Below, piece after piece: positions 15,506-23,270 of a stretch of DNA of 31,535 nucleotides (its first letter is position 1; every line of letters starts with the position of its first letter). Origin of the DNA: an uncultured Akkermansia sp. (GTDB taxonomy: Bacteria > Verrucomicrobiota > Verrucomicrobiia > Verrucomicrobiales > Akkermansiaceae); assembly GCA_904501915.1 (NCBI GenBank), contig CAJGCV010000012.1:1-31535 (forward strand), in the 5' to 3' direction. The notes under the pieces are model-generated. The model worked only from the letters and a program-made list of their open reading frames with translations, made no database searches and was not told where the DNA came from. Position numbers and translations under genes: made by a program.

Positions 15506-17199
15506 TTTTTACACTCGTTATCGGTCTCGCTCTGGCATTCGTGCTGGGGATGGTGGCGCAGCAGCTGAAACTGTCGCCTCTGGTGGGGTATCTGGTGGCC
15601 GGTATGCTGGCGGCGCAGCCCTGGTGGGGCCACCCGGTGGACCACCATGTGGTGGAGGAGTTTTCCCACATTGGCGTGGTGTTGCTGCTTTTTGGTGTGG
15701 GCTTGCATTTCCACTTCAAGGATTTGCTGGCGGTGCGCAGGGTGGCTGTGCCCGGAGCGGTTTCCTGCAGTCTGCTCTGGACGGGTATCGGCGGTCTGGT
15801 GTACTACTTGTGCGGTGGTTCCGGCGGCTGGGTGGCTGCTGCCATTTTCGGCATGTGCGTGTGTGTTTCCAGTACGGTGGTACTTACCCGCGTGCTGGAG
15901 GATAACAAGATGCTGCAGACTCCTGCCGGGCATACCGCGCTGGGCTGGCTGGTGGTGGAGGATTTGTTCACCATCATTCTGCTGGTGCTCATGCCGGTGA
16001 TGTTCGGCAATGATGAATTGCTGCCCGCGCTGGGGGGCATGGCGGTGAAGCTGACTCTGCTGGTGCTTATTGTGGCGCTTCTGGGGAAGCGGGTTATCAC
16101 GAAGGTGCTCACCTATGTGGCGCGCAAAGGGTCGGACGAGTTATTCACGCTGGGGGTGCTGGTCATCGCGCTGGGCATTGCCGTGCTCTCATCGTATGTG
16201 TTCAATGCCTCCATGGAGTTCGGCGCCTTCCTTTCCGGTATGGTGGTGGGGCAGAGCAAGTTTGCCAGCCGCGCTGCCAGTGATGCCTTGCCCATGCGCG
16301 ATGCCTTCGCTGTGCTTTTCTTTGTTTCCGTGGGTATGGGATTCCAGATGGGCGGACTCGTGGAATACTGGCCGCTGGCGCTGGGAACCACGGCTTATGT
16401 GCTGCTCATAAAACCCGTGACCGGTTATGTTGTCATCCGGCTGCTGCGGCGGCCTGCGCGTCTGGGTGTGGTTGTAGGTGGTGCCCTGGCGCAGATTGGT
16501 GAATTCTCGTTCATTCTGGCAACGCTGGCAGCCAGCACCTACGGTGTGCTGCCACTGTATGCTGCGAATGTGATTACCGGAGCGGCCATCATTTCCATAA
16601 CCCTGAACGCGGCGCTTTTCCGCTACGTGCCCCGGTTGATTCACCTGCTGGAGAAAAATGCACCGGTGCCGGCAGATGCCGGGCGTCACCTGCCACCGCC
16701 CTCGGAAACCCGCCACCGCGTGATTGTGGTGGGCTATGGCCCAAGTGGTCAGATCATGACCGATTTGCTGCAGAAGTATGATGTGGAGGTCGTGGTGCTG
16801 GAGATGAATATCGACACCGTAACGCAGCTGAATGCTGCTGGTATTCCCGCCTTGCATGGCGATGCCCGCCTGCGGCATATCCTGAAACTGGCCGGGGTGG
16901 AACATGCTCAGGCCATCATGGTGACGGCTGCCGCCGCTCCCTCTAAGGAGATTGCTTCCGCAGCCCGCAGCCTGAATAAGAAAATTGAGGTCATGGCATA
17001 CACCACCTATATGAGCCAGGCGCAGGAACTGCGCACCAGCGGGCATGCTATTTTCTCCGGCGAGGAAGAGGTGGCGCTTTCCATGTCATCGGCTCTGCTG
17101 CGCCAGCTGGGCGCCACAGATGAGCAGGTAAACCGCGAGCGTATGGCTACCCGCCGTAAACTGGCCGGCCTGCCGCCAGAGGAATTGGTGGAAGATTGA
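15502..17199 (+). CDS. YbaL/Kef-type CPA2 cation:proton antiporter with RCK domain (copy 1)
   Basis: A 565-residue inner-membrane antiporter. Residues 1 to about 385 hold 12-13 membrane helices of the CPA2 fold. LSPLVGYLVAGMLAAQPWW and LGWLVVEDLFTI (with E153 and D154, the usual ion-site helix) are visible, and the start of the protein is very like E. coli YbaL. From about 405 comes an RCK_N Rossmann domain with VIVVGYGPSGQ and an acidic residue at the end of strand 2 (VVVLEMN), which suggests NAD(H) control. The substrate is probably K+ or Na+ against H+, by family. ATG 15502 overlaps the methyltransferase stop by 4 bp; a longer open frame upstream is a shadow. A close paralogue lies directly downstream. 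Confidence 0.93.
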   Translation: MIFTLVIGLALAFVLGMVAQQLKLSPLVGYLVAGMLAAQPWWGHPVDHHVVEEFSHIGVVLLLFGVGLHFHFKDLLAVRRVAVPGAVSCSLLWTGIGGLVYYLCGGSGGWVAAAIFGMCVCVSSTVVLTRVLEDNKMLQTPAGHTALGWLVVEDLFTIILLVLMPVMFGNDELLPALGGMAVKLTLLVLIVALLGKRVITKVLTYVARKGSDELFTLGVLVIALGIAVLSSYVFNASMEFGAFLSGMVVGQSKFASRAASDALPMRDAFAVLFFVSVGMGFQMGGLVEYWPLALGTTAYVLLIKPVTGYVVIRLLRRPARLGVVVGGALAQIGEFSFILATLAASTYGVLPLYAANVITGAAIISITLNAALFRYVPRLIHLLEKNAPVPADAGRHLPPPSETRHRVIVVGYGPSGQIMTDLLQKYDVEVVVLEMNIDTVTQLNAAGIPALHGDARLRHILKLAGVEHAQAIMVTAAAAPSKEIASAARSLNKKIEVMAYTTYMSQAQELRTSGHAIFSGEEEVALSMSSALLRQLGATDEQVNRERMATRRKLAGLPPEELVED

Positions 17200-17223
17200 T
17201 GAAATTTCCGCTTCCTGCAGGAG

Positions 17224-17260
17224 TCTTGTCTTGTCAAACCTGATTGCGAGGGTGTAGAAT
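17224..17260 (+). promoter_or_regulatory. Promoter between the two antiporter genes
   Basis: TTGTCA and TAGAAT, 18 bp apart, lie within the 84-bp gap between the two antiporter genes. The predicted leader to ATG 17284 is about 20 nt. The second antiporter may thus be expressed without the first. Confidence 0.5.
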
Positions 17261-17283
17261 GATGCCGTAGCTTTTCTTCTGGC

Positions 17284-18972
17284 ATGATTTTCACTCTCGT
17301 TATAGGTCTTACATTGGCGCTGGTGCTGGGTATGCTGGCGCAGAAACTCCGTTTGTCTCCGCTGGTGGGGTATCTGGTGGCCGGTATGCTGGCGGCGCAG
17401 CCTTGGTGGGGGGAACCGGTGGATGCACATGTGGTGGAGGATTTCTCGCACATAGGTGTGGTGCTGCTGCTTTTTGGTGTGGGCTTGCAGTTCCATATCA
17501 AGGACCTGCTGGCAGTGCAGAAAGTGGCAGTGCCCGGGGCGCTGGTGTGTATGCTGACCGTTTCTCTGCTGGGCATGGTGGCCTTCCATTTCCTGGGAAT
17601 GGGGGATGTGGCGTGGGTGAACAGTCTCATGTTCGGGCTGTGCGTGTGCGTCTCCAGTACGGTGGTGCTCACCCGCGTGCTGGGCGATAACCGCGTGCTG
17701 CAGACGCCTACCGGTCACACGGCGCTGGGCTGGCTTGTGGTGGAGGATATGTTCACCATTGTGCTGCTGGTGCTCATGCCGGCGATTTTCGGAGGCCAGG
17801 AACTGGCCCCTGCACTTGGCATGATGACGGTGAAACTCACGCTGCTCGTGGTTGTGGTGGCGCTGTTCGGACGCAAGGTCATCAAGCAGGTGCTCACATA
17901 TATTTCCCGCCATTGTTCGGATGAACTGTTCACCCTGGCCGTGCTGGTGTGCGCGCTGGGTATTGCGGTGCTCTCTGCCACAGTGTTCAATGCCTCCATG
18001 GAGTTCGGCGCCTTCCTTTCCGGCATGGTGGTGGGGCAGAGCAAATTTGCCAGCCGCGCCGCCAGTGATGCCTTGCCCATGCGCGATGCTTTTGCCGTGC
18101 TTTTCTTCGTATCAGTGGGCATGGGATTCCACATTGGCGGGTTGCTGGAGCATTGGCCTCTGGCTCTGGCAACGCTGGGTATCTGTATGCTGGCAAAGCC
18201 CCTCATGGCGGCAATCATGGTGCGGCTGATGGGCAAACCCATGCGCCTGAGCCTCATGGTCGGCGGCTCTCTTTCCCAGATTGGCGAATTTTCCTTTATC
18301 CTGGCAACTCTGATTGCGGGCACATATCATCTGCTGCCCATGGAGGCAGTGAATGTGATTACCGGTGTGGCCATCATTTCCATTACGCTGAATGCCGCGC
18401 TGTACCGCTTTGTGCCGGCGTTTGTTCTGCGCCTGGAATCTCGCGGTATCGGAGTTTCTGCCTCGGGTAGCATTGCTGTGCCCGAGGTGGAGGATGACCG
18501 CTACCGCGTGATTGTGGTGGGGTACGGCCCGTGCGGTGAATTGGTAAGTCATGTGTTGCGCCGCCACGATATGGAGATTGTGGTGCTGGAAATGAACATT
18601 GATACCGTCACGCACCTTAATCAGGCCGGTATTCCTGCATTGCATGGTGACGCATCAAACCGCACCATCCTGCGCATGGCCGGGGTGGAAAAGGCCAAAG
18701 CTATCATTATTTCATCTCCTGGTGCGCCGGCGGTGCAGATTGCGGCAGCCGCCCGCAGCCTGAATCCGCAGATACGCGTAGTGGCGCATACGAATTACAT
18801 CCGCATCGCGCAGGCTGTGGCAAAATCCGGTGATGCTCACGTATTTGCCGGTGAAGCAGAAGTGGCGCTGGCCATGAGCAGCCATATGTTGCGTGCGCTG
18901 GGGGCAACGGAAGAACAGGTCGCGCGTGAAAGCGATGAAAATCGTGCCCGCCTGATGCAGGATTCCCACTAG
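17284..18972 (+). CDS. YbaL/Kef-type CPA2 cation:proton antiporter with RCK domain (copy 2)
   Basis: A 562-residue paralogue of the preceding gene with the same plan: a membrane antiporter domain and an RCK_N domain from about residue 407 (VIVVGYGPCGE, VVLEMN). The first 85 residues differ from copy 1 at only a small number of sites. A long block from VFNASMEFGAFLSG to FFVSVGMGF is the same in protein and almost the same in DNA. Linker, last helices and nucleotide-domain tail have diverged more (GYGPSG against GYGPCG). This suggests a tandem duplication with conserved ion pathway and separate regulation. It may form a heterodimer with copy 1, which is inference. Its stop shares the palindrome CTAG (18969-18972) with the convergent small gene. 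Confidence 0.93.
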   Translation: MIFTLVIGLTLALVLGMLAQKLRLSPLVGYLVAGMLAAQPWWGEPVDAHVVEDFSHIGVVLLLFGVGLQFHIKDLLAVQKVAVPGALVCMLTVSLLGMVAFHFLGMGDVAWVNSLMFGLCVCVSSTVVLTRVLGDNRVLQTPTGHTALGWLVVEDMFTIVLLVLMPAIFGGQELAPALGMMTVKLTLLVVVVALFGRKVIKQVLTYISRHCSDELFTLAVLVCALGIAVLSATVFNASMEFGAFLSGMVVGQSKFASRAASDALPMRDAFAVLFFVSVGMGFHIGGLLEHWPLALATLGICMLAKPLMAAIMVRLMGKPMRLSLMVGGSLSQIGEFSFILATLIAGTYHLLPMEAVNVITGVAIISITLNAALYRFVPAFVLRLESRGIGVSASGSIAVPEVEDDRYRVIVVGYGPCGELVSHVLRRHDMEIVVLEMNIDTVTHLNQAGIPALHGDASNRTILRMAGVEKAKAIIISSPGAPAVQIAAAARSLNPQIRVVAHTNYIRIAQAVAKSGDAHVFAGEAEVALAMSSHMLRALGATEEQVARESDENRARLMQDSH

Positions 18973-19409
18973 GATTTCCTCTCGTTCACGGCTGTAATCA
19001 GCCGGGCGTATAACACCCTCAGGCGCAGCAACAGCAGCAGCATGAGCAGGGTGACTACCGTCAGATACCCTACAACGCCCCAGCATAGATAACGCACGGA
19101 ATCCAGTGTGTTGTTCACTTTTTCGTTCTCCAGCATGCGCTGGGTGATGACATCTCCCACCTCGCGGGCGTATTCCCGCCCCTCTTCCTTGTAGCTTTCC
19201 AGCAGGGTATCGGTAGCCCCGCGCAGGGTGAGCACCAGTTTATCGCCGAAACTCGTATTCTGCGCGCTGTCCTGCTGGGGCTGGGTGTGCTCCTGTACAA
19301 GCTGCCCGCCCAGGTTGAGCAGGCCGCCCAGCAGCTGCCGGGTATCTGTTTTTGCCTGTGTGGGGAGCAAACCTGCCAGGAGGATGATGCTGAAGAGAAA
19401 ACGCTTCAT
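18969..19409 (-). CDS. Small exported membrane protein, function unknown
   Basis: A 146-residue protein I cannot assign to a family. It has a signal peptide (MKRFLFSIILLAGLLPTQA) with a likely signal-peptidase I site after TQA. A Gln-rich segment and an amphipathic region (KLVLTLRGATDTLLESYKEE) follow. One strong membrane helix lies near the C-terminus (about 106-130, rich in Leu and Val), and a short basic tail ends the protein. This predicts a periplasmic domain with a C-terminal anchor. I choose ATG 19409 because the signal peptide begins there and because a promoter sits exactly 6 nt upstream. It converges on the second antiporter and overlaps its stop, so an accessory role is possible but unproven. 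Confidence 0.8.
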   Translation of the reverse strand: MKRFLFSIILLAGLLPTQAKTDTRQLLGGLLNLGGQLVQEHTQPQQDSAQNTSFGDKLVLTLRGATDTLLESYKEEGREYAREVGDVITQRMLENEKVNNTLDSVRYLCWGVVGYLTVVTLLMLLLLLRLRVLYARLITAVNERKS

Positions 19410-19445
19410 GATGCTACTGTAGCACAGGTATATCGTACGGGTCAA
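19410..19445 (-). promoter_or_regulatory. Leaderless-type promoter of the small exported protein
   Basis: On the minus strand TTGACC (19445-19440) and TACAGT (19421-19416) are 18 bp apart, and 6 nt separate the -10 from ATG 19409. The A of ATG is the predicted first base. A second TTGACC at 19456-19451 could be an alternative -35. Confidence 0.7.
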
Positions 19446-19476
19446 GCAAAAGGTCAAGCGCTTGCCTTATGCGGGA

Positions 19477-19499
19477 TCTGTTTCAGATTTGCTGGTAGA
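19477..19499 (+). repeat. Relic of an IS left end
   Basis: These 23 bases are identical to 9-31 of the window, which is most of the left terminal repeat plus 5 bases of the IS interior. Similarity to the IS then stops. It is evidence for a past insertion or for a small non-autonomous relative of the element. Confidence 0.65.
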
Positions 19500-19576
19500 T
19501 ACATATGCACCAGCCAACGTGATTAACGAATAAAGATGACGCTTTTGTATAAGCAGAGGCTACAAAATCGAGATTT

Positions 19577-19666
19577 GAGACATCTAATGAATCCGGGAAT
19601 TACCATGCAAACCGATAAATGGGACTTTGGTGGTGTGAGCGAAGCGAACGAAACTTAAAAGCCCGC
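19577..19666 (+). repeat. Dispersed intergenic repeat, copy B
   Basis: Aligns with the reverse complement of 1381-1475 over the whole length, with about ten differences. Here the repeat ends in a hairpin, GCCCGC and GCGGGC around TCA at 19661-19675. Of the rest of 19410-19887, only the IS relic and the stem-loop at 19804-19835 stand out; no gene is convincing. Confidence 0.7.
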
Positions 19667-19803
19667 TCAGCGGGCGATATATCCATAGCGAGGGGGTACG
19701 CGTTGGTATAATTAAGGAATCAGCGCAAAATTGAGACTCTAAGAATTTTCTGCACACGTGTCCCAAAGTTATTGCGCTGAATTGACTTTGGCGAAGGACT
19801 TCA

Positions 19804-19835
19804 TCGGAGCACGGGACATCAGTCACGTGCTCCGA
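19804..19835. other. Long perfect stem-loop
   Basis: TCGGAGCACG (19804-19813) pairs with CGTGCTCCGA (19826-19835), a perfect 10-bp stem with a 12-nt loop. No T-run follows on either strand, so it is not a standard terminator. It lies about 50 bases after the stop of the isomerase-like gene and inside the repeat-rich gap. Confidence 0.5.
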
Positions 19836-19887
19836 AAACAACAATCCCGCTTCATTATGCCAATGCGTAAGGTGATATTTGCGATGC

Positions 19888-20826
19888 TTATTGAGGCAGG
19901 GTGGTGGTGAGGGCGTCCCAGCGGGCTTTGGCTTCGGCAATCTGCTCTTTGGTGACGGAGGAGGAAAGCTCCCAGGTGAGGGGCATGCTCTGGGTGAAGT
20001 ATGCGGGCAGCAGTTGGTCAAAATCGACACAGCCCCCCTGGAACGGAGCCCGGTGGTCGCGGCTGGGCCATTCCACATCGTTCACGTGTGCGCCGTAAAG
20101 ATAGGGCCTGAGCTGGCGCAGGTACTGGCTGTGGTTGAGCAGCAGCAGATTGTGCTTGCGCTGGATGTGCCCGAAATCGTGCCAGTACCTGACGTGCGGA
20201 TGGTCTGCAAATTCGGCCATGAGCCGTGGCATTTCCCATTCGCCGGGTACTTGTTCAAAGTGGCTTCGCCCTTCCACCCCGAGAATGAGGTTGTATTCCC
20301 GGGCTTTTTCTGCCAGGATGTGCAGCGCCTCGCGGGCGCGCTCGTAGTATAGCGGGGCTTGTTTTGCACGGCGGCGCACCAGTTCTCCTTTGCGGCGGGC
20401 GTATTCCTGGCTGCCGACCCATTCATGGCGCAGCTTGCGTTCCAGTTCGCGTGTAGGGCGAGCGGCGTTCATGAGCTCCACATTCCCCATATGCAGCACA
20501 ACATATTGTGCGCCGAGCCGCGCTGCAGTCATGAGGGTTTCCTGCGTCAGGCGCATGGCTCGTTCGCGGGTTTCCGGGCGGTGTGAGGTGAAGGTGTAGG
20601 CATCCGGCGCGTCCCCCGGTACTTCAATGGGAGCCGGGCAGAAATTATGCACCCCAGCCACTTTGATGTGCTTTTCGTCCACCGCTTTGATGATGCCGGG
20701 CAGTTTGCTGAGGCTGAGCCCGTGCGAGGCTTCAATGTATTCGAAGCCCAGCTCGCGGATTTCATCGCAAATGGCGCCGCCGTCTTTGTGCCGGCGGCTG
20801 TTCCAGCAGGTGGAAAATACGTTCAC
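19888..20826 (-). CDS. Sugar phosphate isomerase/epimerase family TIM-barrel protein
   Basis: A 312-residue protein of the xylose isomerase-like (AP endonuclease 2) superfamily. The barrel signs are ELGFEYIEASHGLS near the start, VAGVHNFCPAP, YVVLHMGNVE, LGVEGRSHFEQVP with a likely metal Glu, WHDFGHIQ and YGAHVND with likely metal His and Asp residues, and LTWELSSSV near the end. Such proteins isomerise or epimerise sugars through a divalent metal; the substrate is not evident. It starts with GTG at 20826, supported by a promoter whose -10 ends 6 nt before it. It is divergent from the sialidase, so a role in sugars released from mucin glycans is possible but unproven. Confidence 0.83.
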   Translation of the reverse strand: MNVFSTCWNSRRHKDGGAICDEIRELGFEYIEASHGLSLSKLPGIIKAVDEKHIKVAGVHNFCPAPIEVPGDAPDAYTFTSHRPETRERAMRLTQETLMTAARLGAQYVVLHMGNVELMNAARPTRELERKLRHEWVGSQEYARRKGELVRRRAKQAPLYYERAREALHILAEKAREYNLILGVEGRSHFEQVPGEWEMPRLMAEFADHPHVRYWHDFGHIQRKHNLLLLNHSQYLRQLRPYLYGAHVNDVEWPSRDHRAPFQGGCVDFDQLLPAYFTQSMPLTWELSSSVTKEQIAEAKARWDALTTTLPQ

Positions 20827-20861
20827 GTGGGTATTCTAGAGGTAATGGCGAGCGTGGGCAA
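20827..20861 (-). promoter_or_regulatory. Leaderless-type promoter of the isomerase-like gene
   Basis: On the minus strand TTGCCC (20861-20856) and TAGAAT (20838-20833) are 17 bp apart, with 6 nt to the GTG at 20826. The mRNA should begin with that G. Confidence 0.7.
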
Positions 20862-20925
20862 GCTTTTTTCTGTGCTCTGTGCGTGCTGACACGTGTGAGC
20901 TCTCGCAGGCGTGGCTTTTTGTGGC

Positions 20926-20960
20926 TTGAAAGTTCGTGATTTTTATGTTAGTATGCCTGC
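20926..20960 (+). promoter_or_regulatory. Leaderless-type promoter of the sialidase gene
   Basis: TTGAAA (20926-20931) and TAGTAT (20949-20954) are 17 bp apart, with 6 nt to ATG 20961. The divergent isomerase promoter lies 65 bp away. Confidence 0.75.
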
Positions 20961-23105
20961 ATGTTTAAACGTTTTGTATCTGCCTTGGTGCTCTGCGGCT
21001 TAGCAAGTGCCACTGAAAGTTTTGAGAAGCTCGCAACGGGGTCTCTCACGTCGGGTGTTGTGGAGTATGGCCAGTTAGTCGCTGAGTCTGGCCATGCCGA
21101 GATTCATAGCAAAGCCCGCTCGGGAGAAAAGAGTCTGCGAATTCTGGGCGGGGCAGGCCGCACGGTGTCCATCACCTTCAAGGAAAAACTGGACAAGGAA
21201 ACCCGCTTCTCCTTCTGGGCCGAGCGTTGGAGTGGCCGTGCGCCGTTCCAGGTGAAGGTGAATGCCGTTACCGACAGTGGCACGCAGGAGGTCATCAGCC
21301 TTGACAAGGTGGGGATGGGAAGTATAGATACCAAGGTGGAAGGCACGCTGCCTGCCGGGGCTACGGGCATGCAGTGGGTAACTGACACGGCAGATGGTGC
21401 TGGCCTGCTGGTGGACGATCTGCTGCTGCTCGTGGGAGATATGAAGGTGAAGGGGGTGGAGGTTATCAATCCCGGTCCGTATCCCATAATGAAGCGTGCC
21501 GTGTATAATCCTGTGGCTGCTATATTGGTGCAGACTGAAGGCGCAGATAAGGCCAGGAAATTCAATAAGGTGACCTTCACGGTTAAAAATCCGGCCAATA
21601 TCAGCCGCATAGTGCTTCGCAGTGGTGATACCAATGGTATGAACTTTAATGGCAGCGTGGAGTTCGGAGCGGCCAAAGTAGGCAAGGATGGCAAGGTGAC
21701 TATTACAGCCAACAAGGAACTGGAGGGGGGAGATAACTACCTCTGGCTGGATGTGGAGCCTTCACCCAAGGCACTGGTGGGTGGTACGGTTTCGTTCAGT
21801 GATTTCAAGGTTGAGGTGGACGGTAAGAAATATGCGCCAGGGATGGAGGGAGCTGTCACCCAGCGTATCGGCACCATGCTGGCTATGCCCGGTGAGACTG
21901 TGGACAACCAGCCGAATGGTGGCGAGCCCCGTGCCTGTACTGCATTCCGCATTCCTGGTATTATCCAGACGAAGAAGGGCACGCTTATAGGTTCTTTTGA
22001 TGCCCGCTATGGCCACGAGGGTGACCTCTGTGCTGATATTGATGTGGCTACGGTCCGTTCGACAGATGGAGGCCAGACCTGGACGACGCCCACGGTGAGC
22101 ATGGATGCTGGTCCCGGGGGAACAAATGGCTGCGGTGACCCCTGTATTCTGCAGGATAAGAAAGGCCGCATCTGGATTCAGGCGCTGGTGTGCCATTTTG
22201 GTGGCGGTGCTTCGCTGAATGTCTCTTCGACCGGATTCGATAAGAATAAGACCGGACAGTGGGGGCTTGTGTATTCCGATAACGATGGTAAGACCTGGTG
22301 CAAGGAATACGTGAACGTGACGGAACAGGTGAAGAAGGAGGAATGGACCTGCATTCTTGCCGGCCCCGGCAATGGTATCTGCATGAAGAATGGAACGATA
22401 GTGTTTCCTGCCCAGATCTGGCAGAACGGCGCCAATCCCCGTTGCCGCAGTACCATCTGCTATTCCACAGATAACGGTAAGACCTGGAAGATGGGCACCG
22501 GTCTGCCTCACGCTACTTCCGAATGTCAGGTGGTGGAGCTGAACGGTGGCTCGCTCATGCTCAATTGCCGCAACGAAGCCGGCGGTGGCAGCCGTGTGAT
22601 TTATGTGACCAAGGACTTAGGTGAAACATGGGAAGCCCACGAGACCAACCTGGGTGGCCTGAAGGAACCTTATCCCCAGCCCTGCCAGGCTTCCCTGGTG
22701 GCGTTGCAGACGAAGAAGTATGGCCGTATCCTCTTATTCTCCAACCCGCAGGTGTATCCCCGTGCGCTTATGATTGTGCGTGCCTCCCGTGATGAAGGCA
22801 AGACATGGAACGAGGGTATCATGTATGACAAGCGCCGCTGCATGGGTTACTCCTGCATTGCCATGACGGATCCTGATCACGTGGGTATCATCTATGAAAC
22901 CTGCCATACCAATGGCAAGAGCGGAGCCCGTGGTCTCGGTTTCATCCGTATCCCGATAGAGACTATCGTGACCGGTAAGGAAGTGAGCGTGGCCGCTGCG
23001 GATTCTGCCAGTGAGGAAGGCGATGATGCCGAGGTGAAGAAGAGCAGGAAGACCAGCAAGGGAAAAAAGAAGGGTAAGAAGAAAAAGAAGAAGTCTGCTG
23101 CCTGA
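20961..23105 (+). CDS. Exo-alpha-sialidase, GH33, secreted
   Basis: A 714-residue sialidase that removes terminal sialic acids from glycans such as mucin. A signal peptide (FVSALVLCGLASATES) comes first, then two beta-rich regions (about 20-310) likely to bind carbohydrate. The six-bladed propeller follows. It shows the FRIP motif at 329-332 with the first catalytic arginine, GDLCADIDVAT, and five Asp boxes (STDGGQTW, SDNDGKTW, STDNGKTW, TKDLGETW, SRDEGKTW). The family's nucleophilic Tyr is probably in the last third, but I cannot fix it by eye. The C-terminus ends in a very basic tail with a run of Lys residues, odd for a secreted enzyme. Its leaderless-type promoter fixes the start. A terminator follows. 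Confidence 0.93.
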   Translation: MFKRFVSALVLCGLASATESFEKLATGSLTSGVVEYGQLVAESGHAEIHSKARSGEKSLRILGGAGRTVSITFKEKLDKETRFSFWAERWSGRAPFQVKVNAVTDSGTQEVISLDKVGMGSIDTKVEGTLPAGATGMQWVTDTADGAGLLVDDLLLLVGDMKVKGVEVINPGPYPIMKRAVYNPVAAILVQTEGADKARKFNKVTFTVKNPANISRIVLRSGDTNGMNFNGSVEFGAAKVGKDGKVTITANKELEGGDNYLWLDVEPSPKALVGGTVSFSDFKVEVDGKKYAPGMEGAVTQRIGTMLAMPGETVDNQPNGGEPRACTAFRIPGIIQTKKGTLIGSFDARYGHEGDLCADIDVATVRSTDGGQTWTTPTVSMDAGPGGTNGCGDPCILQDKKGRIWIQALVCHFGGGASLNVSSTGFDKNKTGQWGLVYSDNDGKTWCKEYVNVTEQVKKEEWTCILAGPGNGICMKNGTIVFPAQIWQNGANPRCRSTICYSTDNGKTWKMGTGLPHATSECQVVELNGGSLMLNCRNEAGGGSRVIYVTKDLGETWEAHETNLGGLKEPYPQPCQASLVALQTKKYGRILLFSNPQVYPRALMIVRASRDEGKTWNEGIMYDKRRCMGYSCIAMTDPDHVGIIYETCHTNGKSGARGLGFIRIPIETIVTGKEVSVAAADSASEEGDDAEVKKSRKTSKGKKKGKKKKKKSAA

Positions 23106-23122
23106 TAATCTGTGGTTTTTCT

Positions 23123-23173
23123 CATCGCCCCGGGCGCTTTCCGCCGGGGCGATGCTGTTATGGGCCTTTTTTT
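23123..23173 (+). terminator. Terminator of the sialidase gene
   Basis: CATCGCCCCGG (23123-23133) pairs with CCGGGGCGATG (23144-23154) in a perfect 11-bp stem with a 10-nt loop. A run of seven T bases comes 12 bases later, further than usual. Confidence 0.7.
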
Positions 23174-23193
23174 GCTCCGGTATGTGACAAAAA

Positions 23194-23212
23194 CGCCACA
23201 TGAGATGTGGCG
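23194..23212. promoter_or_regulatory. Palindrome upstream of pit
   Basis: CGCCACAT and ATGTGGCG form a perfect 8-bp inverted repeat with a GAG centre, 58 bp before the pit start. On the minus strand it is followed by TTTTTGTCAC, so it could stop antisense transcription. On the plus strand its place upstream of the gene suits an operator. Confidence 0.45.
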
Positions 23213-23270
23213 AATTGTTCACACTTGAAAGCGTGCGTGCGCATGCTCCCCTGTGGTAGAGTAGGGGCGT

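Noticed and set aside
19584..20078. 164-codon minus-strand ORF covering the repeat and the end of the isomerase gene
   Set aside because: It overlaps a good gene in another frame, and its tail is only the dispersed repeat in translation.
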